DNA of 64,000 bases, taken from Hymenobacter metallilatus (GTDB taxonomy: Bacteria > Bacteroidota > Bacteroidia > Cytophagales > Hymenobacteraceae). The stretch lies in assembly GCF_003944705.1 (NCBI RefSeq), contig NZ_RWIS01000001.1, positions 186,001 to 250,000 of the forward strand. The letters are read 5' to 3'. The position numbers and the translations under genes were made by a program. The notes under the pieces are model-generated. The model saw nothing but the letters and a program-made list of their open reading frames with translations, had not been told where the DNA came from and searched no databases. Positions 43,064-52,191 of the stretch are shown one piece after another. Every line of letters starts with the position of its first letter. The stretch's first letter is position 1.

Positions 43064-43154
43064 CGAGTAGCTGAGTAGGGGGGTAACTGAGTAAGCCGTT
43101 CGGATAGATGCTACCAGAACGGCTTACTCAGTTACCCCCCTACTCAGCTACTCG
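43064..43154. repeat. 38-bp perfect inverted repeat filling a convergent gene gap
   Basis: Arms 43064-43101 and 43117-43154 are perfectly complementary with a 15-base loop; the element starts one base after the murF stop codon and ends one base before the stop of rfbC. It likely works as a bidirectional terminator. Confidence 0.78.
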
Positions 43155-43697
43155 TTAAAAAGGGCTATCCAGCTCGGCCAGCGTGGGCAGGATCTGGTCT
43201 TTGGCGGAAATGGTGGGGTTTTCCACACCCCACTGGATGTTCAGCACCGGGTCGTTCCAGAGCAGGCCGCCTTCCGACTGCGGGGCGTAGTAATTGGTGC
43301 ACTTATAGAGGAAGAGGGTGCCATCTTCCAGGGCCGTGAAGCCGTGGGCGAAGCCTACCGGCACGTACAGCATGTTGTAGCGCTCCGCATCCAGCACCAC
43401 CGCCAGATGCCGGCCGTAGGTGGGCGAGTCGCGGCGAATATCCACAATGACATCCAGAGCCCGGCCGGCGGCTACCCGCACCAGTTTGGCCTGGGCGTAG
43501 GGCGGTTTCTGGAAGTGCAGCCCCCGCACCACGCCCCGGTCGGAGCGCGACTGGTTGTCCTGCACCCAGTCGCCCACAATACCGGCCTCTTCCATCTTCT
43601 GGGCGCTGAACGACTCGAAAAAGGCCCCGCGGGCATCCCCAAACACCCGGGGCTGGATTTCTACCACGCCCGGAATATCAAAATAGGTAAACTCCAT
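43155..43697 (-). CDS. rfbC: dTDP-4-dehydrorhamnose 3,5-epimerase RfbC
   Basis: 180 residues. Cupin-fold markers: FGDARGAFFESFSAQKMEEA, RGLHFQKPPYAQAKLVRVAA (catalytic H61) and YVPVGFAHGFTALED. It epimerises dTDP-4-dehydro-6-deoxyglucose in dTDP-L-rhamnose synthesis, feeding surface glycan. No rfbA, rfbB or rfbD is in the window, but a GT4 glycosyltransferase lies 52 bases upstream on the same strand, so the pair may be one transcript. Confidence 0.95.
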   Translation of the reverse strand: MEFTYFDIPGVVEIQPRVFGDARGAFFESFSAQKMEEAGIVGDWVQDNQSRSDRGVVRGLHFQKPPYAQAKLVRVAAGRALDVIVDIRRDSPTYGRHLAVVLDAERYNMLYVPVGFAHGFTALEDGTLFLYKCTNYYAPQSEGGLLWNDPVLNIQWGVENPTISAKDQILPTLAELDSPF

Positions 43698-43748
43698 GTA
43701 GCAGCAAATGGGAGGCTGAGCGGCAACCGCGCCGCAAGGTAGGCAGAT

Positions 43749-44879
43749 TTAGCGGCGGCCGGAAAGCGGGGCGGTTACTTCCTGCACAATGTGCAGATAC
43801 TTGTCCAGCACCAGCCGCTCATCGAACCTGGTTTCGGCCAGCCGGCGGCCGGCGCGGCCCATCTGCTCCAGCTCGGGGGCCGGCAGGCGCAGCACTTGCA
43901 GCATTTTGGCCGCCAGATCGGGGGCGTTGCGCACTTCGCAGAGCAGGCCGTTCTGGCCGTCCACCACGGTTTCGCGGCAGCCGGGCACGTCGGTGGTTAC
44001 AATGGGCTTGCCCATGGCGGCGGCTTCGAGCAGAGTTTTGGGGGTGCCTTCCCGGTAGGAGGGCAGCACCACGCAGTCGGCCTGCCGGATCTGGGCGGCC
44101 ACGTCGTCGGAGGTGCCCAGGTACTCGATGTGGCCGGCTTGCAGCCACTGCTCGAACACGGCACGCTTCACGCCCACGCCTCCGCTTTCATCTACCCCAC
44201 CCAGCAGCTGCACGCGGGTGCCGGGCACGGCCTCGCGCACCAGGCGGGCCGCCTCAAAGTACTCCTCCACGCCCTTTTCGTAGAGCACCCGCGCAATCAT
44301 CAGAAACACGAAGGGCTCCTGGCGCTGGAAAGTAGCGGCCGGGCGGAACCGGTGCGTATCAACGCCGGAGCCGGGCAGCAGGTCAGTAATGCGGGGGTCA
44401 ACCAAGCCATTTTCCAGGAACAGCTGCCGGTCGTCGGCGTTCTGGAAAAACACCCGCCGCGGAAACCGGAAGGCGAAGCGGTACAGCCCCAGGGCCACCT
44501 TGCTCACCAGGTTTTTCACGATGAACACCGTGCCCAGCCCGGATACGTTGTTGATGCTGGGAATGCCAGCCAGCCGGGCGGCAATGGTGCCGTAGATGTT
44601 GGGCTTGATGGTGTAGTGCAGCACCACATCGGGTTTTTCGCGGCGGTAAAGCTGGTAGAAGCGGCGGGTGAGGGCGGCATCCTTCACCGGGTTGGTACCC
44701 TTATTTTCCATCAGGATGGGCACGTAGCGGCAGCCCAGCTCGGTTTCCAGCCGCTCGGAGTAGGCATCGGGCGGAGCAATGGCCAGCACCTCGTGGCCGG
44801 CGGCCTGCAGGGCCTTCACCAGGCTCCGACGAAAGTTCCAGATGTTCCAGCTGGTATTGATAACTAGGGCAACGCGCAA
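43749..44879 (-). CDS. GT4-family glycosyltransferase
   Basis: 376 residues when started at the TTG at 44879, giving LRVALVINTSWNIWNFRRSL, the usual N-terminus of the family; an ATG at 44909 would begin only about 3 bases after the predicted transcription start. GT-B signs: NNVSGLGTVFIVKN, LLPGSGVDTHRFRP, LMIARVLYEKGVEEYFEAA, and the C-terminal EX7E region SYREGTPKTLLEAAAMGKPI. It resembles PglA/WbnK-type galactosyl- or GalNAc-transferases (inference) and acts on the inner face of the membrane for surface polysaccharide. RfbC follows. Confidence 0.9.
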   Translation of the reverse strand: MRVALVINTSWNIWNFRRSLVKALQAAGHEVLAIAPPDAYSERLETELGCRYVPILMENKGTNPVKDAALTRRFYQLYRREKPDVVLHYTIKPNIYGTIAARLAGIPSINNVSGLGTVFIVKNLVSKVALGLYRFAFRFPRRVFFQNADDRQLFLENGLVDPRITDLLPGSGVDTHRFRPAATFQRQEPFVFLMIARVLYEKGVEEYFEAARLVREAVPGTRVQLLGGVDESGGVGVKRAVFEQWLQAGHIEYLGTSDDVAAQIRQADCVVLPSYREGTPKTLLEAAAMGKPIVTTDVPGCRETVVDGQNGLLCEVRNAPDLAAKMLQVLRLPAPELEQMGRAGRRLAETRFDERLVLDKYLHIVQEVTAPLSGRR

Positions 44880-44918
44880 AACAGTGAACCGGTGAATGAG
44901 TAGATACATGAACTGAGG

Positions 44919-44926
44919 CAAAGATA
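44919..44926 (-). promoter_or_regulatory. Candidate -7 element (TATCTTTG) for the glycosyltransferase
   Basis: Exact minus-strand TAnnTTTG. Transcription would start near 44912, which argues for the TTG start at 44879 rather than the upstream ATG. Confidence 0.5.
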
Positions 44927-44988
44927 CGGGGTACCCGGCGGCCCTGTACGTGGCCGCCGGGTTTTCGGCTGCATGCCGGCGGTGGTTC

Positions 44989-44996
44989 TATCTTCG
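44989..44996 (+). promoter_or_regulatory. Candidate -7-like element (TATCTTCG) for the cytochrome gene
   Basis: TATCTTCG is one base from TAnnTTTG; a GTTTTC segment lies 22 bases upstream. The leader would be about 26 bases. Confidence 0.35.
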
Positions 44997-45028
44997 CAGT
45001 TGCGTTCCGTGCTTTTGTTTCTTCTGCC

Positions 45029-45868
45029 TTGACTACTCCCGTTCTGCTATTGCGCCTGCACGCCGTTGTGGCGCTGGTTGTGTTTCTGTTCTTCGGCTAC
45101 AAGCTGCTGCTGCTGCTCATGGAGCGGCGCGAACCGCTACGCCACCTACGTGCCCGTACCCGCTGGGCCGACAGTCTTTTGCTAGGGATGTTGGTGCTTT
45201 CGGGTGTGTTGGCCTGGGTTGCTTTCCCCGAGCCGTTTAATGGCTGGAACCTGTTTCCGGCGCTGCTGCTATGCCTTCTGCTGTTGTTCTTTGTTCGGGC
45301 GCTACGGCAGGAACGGGCAGGCAGGGCCAGCTGGTACCTATTGGGGGCACTGACGCTCTACGGACTAGCAGGCGCCCGCGCCCTGAGCATACCCTGGCCG
45401 CGCCAACCTAACACGCTGCGGCAAGCCCTGCTCGGCGAAGCTCCTGATGCCGCTGCCTTGGCTACGGCTACCACGCCCTCCCCTGCTCCCGCCGGCCAAG
45501 CCGAAACCACCGCCACGCCCGAAGCCGCTGCGCCCGTTGATACCGCCGCCGCTTCAGTCCATCTTTCGGCCCAGGATTCGGCCACGCTGGTGGCGGCCGG
45601 GCCGGGTGCTACGGCAGAACCGGTCGAAACTCCGGACCTAGTAGCCGGCAAGGTGCTGTTTGCGCAGAACTGCGCAGTTTGCCACGGCACCAATGGCAAA
45701 CTGGGCCTTAACGGGGCCCGCGACCTGACCAAGAGTAACCTCAACGAGACGGGCCGCATCTACCAGGTTACCCACGGCAGCATCAGCAAGAAGATGCCTG
45801 CCTTTCAGGGCAAGCTCACCGATGAGCAGATTGCGCAGGTTGTGGCCTATTCGCTGACGTTGCGCTAG
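45029..45868 (+). CDS. Membrane-anchored mono-haem cytochrome c
   Basis: 279 residues from a TTG. Four hydrophobic helices (about 5-27, 46-65, 75-90, 100-118) are followed by a low-complexity Ala/Pro/Thr linker (about 125-210) and a C-terminal cytochrome c domain with CAVCH (haem attachment) in QNCAVCHGTNGKLGLNG and a distal methionine in SKKMPAFQG. The linker would let the haem domain reach partners in the periplasm. It is probably an electron-transfer protein of respiration. No oxidase subunit is adjacent. Confidence 0.83.
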   Translation: MTTPVLLLRLHAVVALVVFLFFGYKLLLLLMERREPLRHLRARTRWADSLLLGMLVLSGVLAWVAFPEPFNGWNLFPALLLCLLLLFFVRALRQERAGRASWYLLGALTLYGLAGARALSIPWPRQPNTLRQALLGEAPDAAALATATTPSPAPAGQAETTATPEAAAPVDTAAASVHLSAQDSATLVAAGPGATAEPVETPDLVAGKVLFAQNCAVCHGTNGKLGLNGARDLTKSNLNETGRIYQVTHGSISKKMPAFQGKLTDEQIAQVVAYSLTLR

Positions 45869-45994
45869 TGCCCCTTCTGGCTGCTCCTTTACCAAAGAAA
45901 AGAGCCCTGCTATATTAGAATATCCTGCAACCCTGATACTTGGTTGTGTATCTTCCCCGTTGTTTGATTTTTTAGTTTTATTCCCACTCAGCAT

Positions 45995-48745
45995 ATGAAA
46001 TTACCTTTCCTCCTGGCTCCGCTAGCGGCGGGGCTATTGGCCAGCCCCATGCAGGCCCAACCGACAACAGCTCTGCCGGCCGGCGTTACGCAAGCCACTT
46101 CGGTTGAAGGCATTACGGAATACCGGCTGGCCAACGGGCTGCGGGTGCTCCTGTTCCCGGACCAGTCGAAGCCCACGGCCACCGTCAACATCACGTATCT
46201 GGTGGGCTCCCGGCATGAGGGCTACGGCGAAAGTGGTATGGCCCACCTGCTGGAGCACATGGTGTTCAAAGGCTCCACCAAGCACCCCAATGTACCCCAG
46301 GAGCTGACCGAGCATGGCGCCTCCCCTAATGGCACCACCTGGTACGACCGCACCAACTACTTCGAAACCTTTGCGGCCACCGACGAGAACCTGAAGTGGG
46401 CCCTGGACCTGGAAGCCGACCGTATGGTGAACTCCTTCATTGCCAAGAAGGACCTGGATACGGAGTTCAGCGTGGTGCGCAACGAGTTCGAGAGCGGGGA
46501 AAACTCGCCCGTGCGCGTGCTCATGGACCGGGTGCTGAGCACGGCCTACCTCTGGCACAACTACGGCAAAAGCACCATCGGCTCCCGGGAAGATATTGAG
46601 CGGGTACCCATCGACAACCTCAAGGCCTTCTACCAGAAATACTACCAGCCCGATAACGCCGTGCTGCTGGTGGCCGGCAAAATTGACCCTACCCAGACGC
46701 TGGGCCTCATTAAGCAGTATTTCGGCGGCATTCCGAAGCCCGCGCGCCAGCTCCAGCCTACCTACACCGTGGAGCCCACCCAGGATGGGGAGCGGAGCGT
46801 AACGCTGCGCCGCCCCGGCGACACCCAGGGTCTGGCTGTGGCCTACCACGTGCCCGCCGCCGCCCACCCCGATTACCCCGCCACTGATGTGCTGGTGGAA
46901 GTACTGACCAATGAGCCTTCGGGCCGCCTGTACAAAGCACTGGTCGAGTCGAAAAAGGCCGCCGCCGCCTGGGGTTTCACGCCGGGCCTGCACGATGCCG
47001 GCTTTGCCTACTTCTACGCCGATGTGCGCCAGAACCGCTCCCTCGACTCGGCCCGCACGGTTATGCTGACAACTTTTGATGAGGTGGTGAAGCGCCCGCC
47101 CACGGCCGAGGAAGTAGACCGGGCCCGCACCAAGCTGCTCAAGAACGTGGAGCTGATGTTTCAGAACAGCGAAAACCTGGGCCTGAGCCTGAGCGAGTAC
47201 ATTGCTTCCGGCGACTGGCGGCTGGTGTACCTGTACCGCGACGCCCTGCGCCGGGTAAGCCCCGCCGATGTGCAGCGCGTAGCCACCGCCTACTTTAAGC
47301 CCAGCAACCGCACCGTGGGCCTGTTTCAGCCCGATAACAAGCCCGAGCGAAGCCTTATTCCGGCCACGCCCGATGTGCTGGCGCTGGTGAAAGACTACAA
47401 GGGCGAAGCGGCCGTGGCTGCCGGCGAGGCCTTTGATGTAGCGCCGGCCAACATTGATACCCGTACCAAGCGGGGCCAGGAGAAGAACGGGCTGAAATAC
47501 GCCTACCTCAGCAAGCAGAACCGCGCCAACGCCGTAAATGCCGAGCTGAAAGTGCGCTACGGCTCCTCAGCAACCCTCCAGAACAAAACCGTGCTGGCTG
47601 GCCTCACGGCCTCTATGCTGGAGCGGGGCACCAAAACCCGCAGCTACGCCCAGATCCGGGACGCCTTTGATAAGGCCAAGGCCCAGGTATATTTCTACGG
47701 CGGCGGGCAGATTACCACGGCCGCCATCCAGACGGATAAGGAGCACCTGCCGGCCGTGCTGGATGTGGCCTTCGACTGCCTGCGCAACCCGACGTTTCCG
47801 GCCCAGGAGTTTGAGAAGCTGAAGCAGGAGCGCCTGGCCCAGCTGGAAGCCCAGCAGCAGGAGCCCCAGGCCCTGGCTTTCAACCGGGCCGAGCGGCTGG
47901 CCAACCCTTACCCCGCCGGCCATATCTTCCAGATGCTGAGCTTCGACGAGGAAATTGCCGAACTGAAGAAACTGACCGTGGAGGATGTACGCCAGTTCTA
48001 CAAAACCTTCTACGGCGCCCAGAATGCCACGCTGGCTGTGGTAGGCACTTTCGATGAAAAAGCCGTGCAGCAGCGCGTGAGCAAGCAGCTGGCCTCCTGG
48101 AAAGCCGCTACGCCCTACACCCGCGTACCGCTAATGGCTTTTGAGACCAAAGCCCAGCAGGAAAGCATTCAGACCAACGACAAGGCCAACGCCCTGTACG
48201 TAACCATGCTCAAAATGCCCCTGCGCGACGACAACCCCGACTACGCCCCCGTGTTCCTGGCCAACTACGTGCTTGGCGACGGATTCCTGAACTCCCGCCT
48301 GGCCACCCGCATCCGTCAGAAGGAGGGCGTAAGCTACGGCGTGGGCTCCCAGGTGTACGCCGACGACAACGACCCCATGGGCGGCTACTACAGCTACGCC
48401 ATTTACAACCCCGACAACTCAAGCCGGCTGGAGCAGGCCTATAAGGAGGAGCTGGAGCGCTTTATCAAGGAGGGCGTAACGGCCGAGGAGCTGAAAGCGG
48501 CCAAATCGGCGGCGCTGCAGAACTACCAGGTACAGCGTGCCCAGGACCGGTACCTGGCCAGCACCTGGGCGCAATATCTGGCCAAACCCGAGGGCCGCAC
48601 TTTTCAGTACAACGCCGAGCTGGAAAAGCAGCTGGCGGCCCTTACCCCCGAGCAAGTCAACGCCGCCATCCGCAAGTACTTCTCCTACGACCGGCTGGTA
48701 CAGGTGAAGGCCGGCGACTTCGCCCGCTCGGCCAAGGCCAAGTAG
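45995..48745 (+). CDS. M16-family zinc metallopeptidase, two-domain
   Basis: 916 residues. Signal peptide (LLASPMQA). The inverted zinc motif HLLEH (84-88) with the distant glutamate (NEFESGENSP) is in the N-terminal half. The C-terminal half is the inactive M16_C half (KNGLKYAYLSKQNRANAVNA onward), giving a full double-M16 clamshell in one chain, as in periplasmic peptide-clearing enzymes. It probably degrades peptides in the periplasm. The next gene lies about 390 bases downstream beyond a hairpin and a nested repeat. Confidence 0.93.
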   Translation: MKLPFLLAPLAAGLLASPMQAQPTTALPAGVTQATSVEGITEYRLANGLRVLLFPDQSKPTATVNITYLVGSRHEGYGESGMAHLLEHMVFKGSTKHPNVPQELTEHGASPNGTTWYDRTNYFETFAATDENLKWALDLEADRMVNSFIAKKDLDTEFSVVRNEFESGENSPVRVLMDRVLSTAYLWHNYGKSTIGSREDIERVPIDNLKAFYQKYYQPDNAVLLVAGKIDPTQTLGLIKQYFGGIPKPARQLQPTYTVEPTQDGERSVTLRRPGDTQGLAVAYHVPAAAHPDYPATDVLVEVLTNEPSGRLYKALVESKKAAAAWGFTPGLHDAGFAYFYADVRQNRSLDSARTVMLTTFDEVVKRPPTAEEVDRARTKLLKNVELMFQNSENLGLSLSEYIASGDWRLVYLYRDALRRVSPADVQRVATAYFKPSNRTVGLFQPDNKPERSLIPATPDVLALVKDYKGEAAVAAGEAFDVAPANIDTRTKRGQEKNGLKYAYLSKQNRANAVNAELKVRYGSSATLQNKTVLAGLTASMLERGTKTRSYAQIRDAFDKAKAQVYFYGGGQITTAAIQTDKEHLPAVLDVAFDCLRNPTFPAQEFEKLKQERLAQLEAQQQEPQALAFNRAERLANPYPAGHIFQMLSFDEEIAELKKLTVEDVRQFYKTFYGAQNATLAVVGTFDEKAVQQRVSKQLASWKAATPYTRVPLMAFETKAQQESIQTNDKANALYVTMLKMPLRDDNPDYAPVFLANYVLGDGFLNSRLATRIRQKEGVSYGVGSQVYADDNDPMGGYYSYAIYNPDNSSRLEQAYKEELERFIKEGVTAEELKAAKSAALQNYQVQRAQDRYLASTWAQYLAKPEGRTFQYNAELEKQLAALTPEQVNAAIRKYFSYDRLVQVKAGDFARSAKAK

Positions 48746-48750
48746 CCTGC

Positions 48751-49048
48751 TGTCATTGTGAGGACGAAGGACATTCCGCGCATCAAGCGGCGTCAATCCG
48801 TCCTTTTTCAGGGGTAGAAGCTCAGACCTATTCCAAAGCCCCTATCGTGCCCACGGTAGGGGCTTTTTACCTGCAGAGACGCGACACTTCGCGTCTGCTG
48901 CCAGAACGACAACGCCGGAACGACACCGTTCAATGCCGAGACGCGAAGTGTCGCGTCTCTACAATCGTTCATTAAAGGGCTTGTCATTTCTCGAATGTCT
49001 GTCCCCTGACAAGGACACATTGCTTCGTCCTTCATCCTCGCAATGACA
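48751..49048. repeat. Nested inverted-repeat element of about 300 bp
   Basis: Outer imperfect arms (48751-48772 and 49027-49048, 22 bp, two mismatches, TGTCATTG...GAAGGAC) surround a perfect inner 22-bp inverted repeat (48875-48896 and 48939-48960, built on GACGCGAAGTGTCGCGTCT). No ORF. It fills the gap between the M16 and hflX genes. Confidence 0.65.
48835..48869 (+). terminator. Terminator inside the nested repeat
   Basis: AAAGCCCCTATCGTG (48835-48849) pairs with CACGGTAGGGGCTTT (48852-48866) with a G-T pair, followed by TT. Confidence 0.7.
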
Positions 49049-49061
49049 AACACCTAACGCC

Positions 49062-49069
49062 TACCTTTG
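49062..49069 (+). promoter_or_regulatory. Candidate -7 element (TACCTTTG) for hflX
   Basis: Exact TAnnTTTG match; the leader to the ATG at 49136 would be about 60 bases. Confidence 0.45.
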
Positions 49070-49135
49070 CCGTAGAACCCTGTAGGAGCCTGCCGCTTGG
49101 CGGGCTCTCGTTTTCTCCCCCGATCCTTGCGTACC

Positions 49136-50455
49136 ATGGCCAAAGAATCCAAACCCCGCCAGAACAGTGCCCGTCACCCCGGCCAAACCGATGGTCTGAA
49201 GCCCCGCGTGGCTCGCATTCTGGCCAAAGGCAATAAAGAGGCTACCTACGAAACTACCTCGGAAGCCGAAACCGCCGTGCTGGTAGCCGTACCCGAAAAG
49301 CGCCAGGCCGATGCCCGCACCCAGGAATATCTGGATGAGCTGGCCTTTCTGGCCGAAACGGCCGGCGCTACCGTCACGCAACGCTTTGTGCAGCGCCTCG
49401 ACAAGCCCGATATCCGCACGTTTGTGGGGGAGGGCAAGCTGGAGGAAATCAAGGCCTACGTCCAGCACAGCGGGGCCAGCATGGTTATTTTCGATGATGA
49501 CCTCTCCCCCTCCCAGCTCCGCAACCTGGAGGCCGAGCTGCGGGTGAAAATTGTGGACCGCAGCCTGCTGATCATCGATATTTTCGCCCAGCGGGCCAAG
49601 TCGGCTACGGCCCAGACGCAGGTGGAGCTGGCTCAGTACCAGTACCTGCTGCCCCGCCTCACCGGCCTCTGGACTCACCTGGACAAGCAGCGCGGCGGCG
49701 GGGTGGCTCAGCGGGGGCCTGGTGAAACGGAAATTGAGACGGACCGCCGCGTAGTGCGGGACCGGATCAGCTTCCTGAAAGAGCGCCTCAAGGACCTCGA
49801 TAAGCAAAGCCACACCCAGCGCAAGTCGCGCACCGGCATGGCCCGGGTGGCGCTGGTGGGCTACACCAACGTGGGCAAAAGCACTATCATGAACCTGCTG
49901 AGCCGGGCCGATGTGTTTGCCGAAAATAAGCTGTTTGCTACCGTGGACTCCACCGTGCGCAAGGTGGTGTTGGATACGGTACCCTTTCTGTTGTCCGATA
50001 CGGTCGGGTTTATCCGCAAATTGCCCACCCGCCTGATTGAGAGCTTTAAAAGTACCCTCGATGAAATCCGGGAGGCCGATTTGCTGGTGCACGTAGTGGA
50101 CATTTCTCACCCTTCGTTTGAGGAGCACATTGCGGTGGTAAATGACACGCTGAAAGACATTCAGGCCGCCGACAAGCCCATGCTGCTGGTATTCAATAAG
50201 ATTGACCAGTACAACCCCGAAGCTGAAACCGAGCATCATGGTGGTTTTGAGGGTATGAACCAGGACGACGAAGATGCGCCCACTCCCCGCCCCTCATTGG
50301 AACAGCTGAAAGCCACTTATATGGCCAAGCTGCACGACCCGGTTATCTTCATCTCCGCCAAAAACCGGGAAAATATCGACGAGTTGCGGGCCTTGTTGGT
50401 ACGCCACGTATCGGCTCTCTACCCCGCCGACCGGTATTCATCGACCAACGGCTGA
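49136..50455 (+). CDS. hflX: Ribosome-associated GTPase HflX
   Basis: 439 residues from the ATG (MAKESKPRQNSARHPGQ). N-terminal HflX domain with TRTFVGEGKLEEI-like motif (IRTFVGEGKLEEIKAYVQ), a helical linker with GPGETEIETDRR, then a G domain with G1 GYTNVGKST (242-250), G3 DTVGFIRKLP and G4 FNKID. HflX rescues stalled or heat-damaged 70S ribosomes in the cytoplasm. The start excludes an in-frame TTG upstream. A basic N-terminus and a short acidic insert before the C-terminus are lineage features. Terminator follows. Confidence 0.95.
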   Translation: MAKESKPRQNSARHPGQTDGLKPRVARILAKGNKEATYETTSEAETAVLVAVPEKRQADARTQEYLDELAFLAETAGATVTQRFVQRLDKPDIRTFVGEGKLEEIKAYVQHSGASMVIFDDDLSPSQLRNLEAELRVKIVDRSLLIIDIFAQRAKSATAQTQVELAQYQYLLPRLTGLWTHLDKQRGGGVAQRGPGETEIETDRRVVRDRISFLKERLKDLDKQSHTQRKSRTGMARVALVGYTNVGKSTIMNLLSRADVFAENKLFATVDSTVRKVVLDTVPFLLSDTVGFIRKLPTRLIESFKSTLDEIREADLLVHVVDISHPSFEEHIAVVNDTLKDIQAADKPMLLVFNKIDQYNPEAETEHHGGFEGMNQDDEDAPTPRPSLEQLKATYMAKLHDPVIFISAKNRENIDELRALLVRHVSALYPADRYSSTNG

Positions 50456-50499
50456 GCACGGCCTGAAAAAATTCAGGTATCTATTGCACTGAGTACCAG

Positions 50500-50529
50500 A
50501 AAGCCCGGCGGCCAGCCGGGCTTTTTTTA
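50500..50529 (+). terminator. Rho-independent terminator after hflX
   Basis: AAGCCCGGC and GCCGGGCTT arms with a 5-base loop and a run of seven Ts. Confidence 0.9.
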
Positions 50530-50663
50530 TGAACATTTCATCAGCGCAGTTAACATTTCATTGAATACTTCGTACTGAGCACGGCGTTTGATTGATAATT
50601 TTTCAATAAAGCGTATATTCCCTGCTCATTTTCCCCATTTTCCACAACCTACCCCGAGTACAC

Positions 50664-51947
50664 ATGAAGAAAACCTTCTACTCTCTGTCGTTGGGCTTAG
50701 CCTGCTTTGCATCCGTATCTGTTTCCGCACAAACGAGCCTGCGGGCGGCGCTGCCCACGCTGGGCCAGCAGCCCGAGCAGGCGAAAGGCCGTGGCTGCGC
50801 TTCTATGGATGTGCTGAATGCCCAATTAGCCGCCGACCCTACTCTGGCTACCCGCATGGCTGGCATTGAGGCGCAAACCGGCCGCTTTGTGGCCACCGGA
50901 GCAGCCCAGCGCACTGCCGCTGTGGTAAACATTCCGGTGGTGGTACACGTGCTCTACAACACGGCCGCCCAGAATGCCTCAGACGCCCAGGTACAGGCCC
51001 AGATTAACGTTCTGAACCAGGATTTTGCCAAGCTGAATTCTGATATTAATAAGGTACCTGCGGCCTTCGCCGGACTGGCAGCCAACACCAACATCCAGTT
51101 TGTACTGGCCAAGCGCACCCCTACCGGCGCCGCTACTACGGGCATCATTCATAAGTCTACCAAGGTAAGCTCCTGGAGCAGCAACGATGCCGTGAAAAAC
51201 TCCAAGCGCGGCGGCGACGATGCCTGGGATACCAGCAAGTATCTCAACATTTGGGTGTGTAACCTGGGCCAGGGCCTGCTGGGCTACGCCCAGTTCCCCG
51301 GCGGCGCCGCCAGCACCGACGGCGTGGTGATTCTGTACTCTTCCCTGCCCGGCGGCTCTTCGGCCCCCTACGACAAGGGTCGTACGGCTACACACGAGGT
51401 GGGTCACTGGCTGAACCTGCGCCACATCTGGGGGGATGCCAGCTGCGGCAACGACCTGGTGAGCGACACGCCCACCCAGCAAACCAGCAACTACGGCTGC
51501 CCCAGCTTCCCGAAAGTAACCTGCTCCAACGGCCCCAACGGCGACATGTTCATGAACTACATGGACTACACCGATGATGCCTGCATGTACATGTTCTCCA
51601 ACGGCCAGTCGGCCCGCATGAATGCCCTCTTCGCCGCTGGTGGCGCCCGCGCTTCGCTGCTGACCTCCAATGGTGCCACGGCTCCGCTGTTGGCTGGCAC
51701 CGTTACCATGGAGTCGATGAAGCTCTATCCCAACCCCGCTACCGACCAGCTCACGATCCGCACGGCCATGGATACGCCAGCCAGCAACTGGACGGCCAAA
51801 GTGTACGATCTGCGGGGCTTCGAAATGAAGCAGGCCCGTACTTCGGCCAACGGCACCCTGGATGTAACCAACCTGCCCGCCGGCTACTACCAGGTAGTAC
51901 TCACCGATGGGGTAAATGTGCAGCACCAACGCTTCCAGAAGCAGTAA
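50664..51947 (+). CDS. M43-family secreted metalloprotease with T9SS sorting domain, copy 1
   Basis: 427 residues. Signal peptide MKKTFYSLSLGLACFASVSV to AQ. The pro-part (about 25-85) precedes VVVHVLYNTAAQNASDAQVQ, typical of M43 (pappalysin/cytophagalysin). The zinc site HEVGHWLNLRH is at 244-254; the Met-turn is MNYMDYTDD with paired cysteines nearby. The end (LYPNPATDQLTIRT to HQRFQKQ) is a type A Por sorting domain. It should be secreted by T9SS as a surface protease. A 224-bp part (51405-51628) is almost identical to the next gene, which suggests gene conversion. Confidence 0.93.
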   Translation: MKKTFYSLSLGLACFASVSVSAQTSLRAALPTLGQQPEQAKGRGCASMDVLNAQLAADPTLATRMAGIEAQTGRFVATGAAQRTAAVVNIPVVVHVLYNTAAQNASDAQVQAQINVLNQDFAKLNSDINKVPAAFAGLAANTNIQFVLAKRTPTGAATTGIIHKSTKVSSWSSNDAVKNSKRGGDDAWDTSKYLNIWVCNLGQGLLGYAQFPGGAASTDGVVILYSSLPGGSSAPYDKGRTATHEVGHWLNLRHIWGDASCGNDLVSDTPTQQTSNYGCPSFPKVTCSNGPNGDMFMNYMDYTDDACMYMFSNGQSARMNALFAAGGARASLLTSNGATAPLLAGTVTMESMKLYPNPATDQLTIRTAMDTPASNWTAKVYDLRGFEMKQARTSANGTLDVTNLPAGYYQVVLTDGVNVQHQRFQKQ

Positions 51948-51960
51948 GCCTCTCGCCCGA

Positions 51961-52000
51961 CAACAAGCCCAGCCTAGCAAACGAGAGGCTGGGCTTGTTG
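51961..52000 (+). terminator. Terminator between the tandem M43 genes
   Basis: CAACAAGCCCAGCCT (51961-51975) pairs perfectly with AGGCTGGGCTTGTTG (51986-52000). The two genes therefore probably have separate transcripts. Confidence 0.8.
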
Positions 52001-52191
52001 TTTGCCGTTTTGCTGTGGTATGCAGATTTGCGCTGCATTAGCGCAGTATTTTGTCATATCGTTTAATAAAATTGGCATTTGTTCAAATATTTTCAATAGT
52101 TTCGGCTCTACGTTCCCTTTTCTCACAACCAGCACACCTGTTTCATTTCGTTCCTCTTCACCCTCTCACCACAACCTTTCACACGAAGCGC

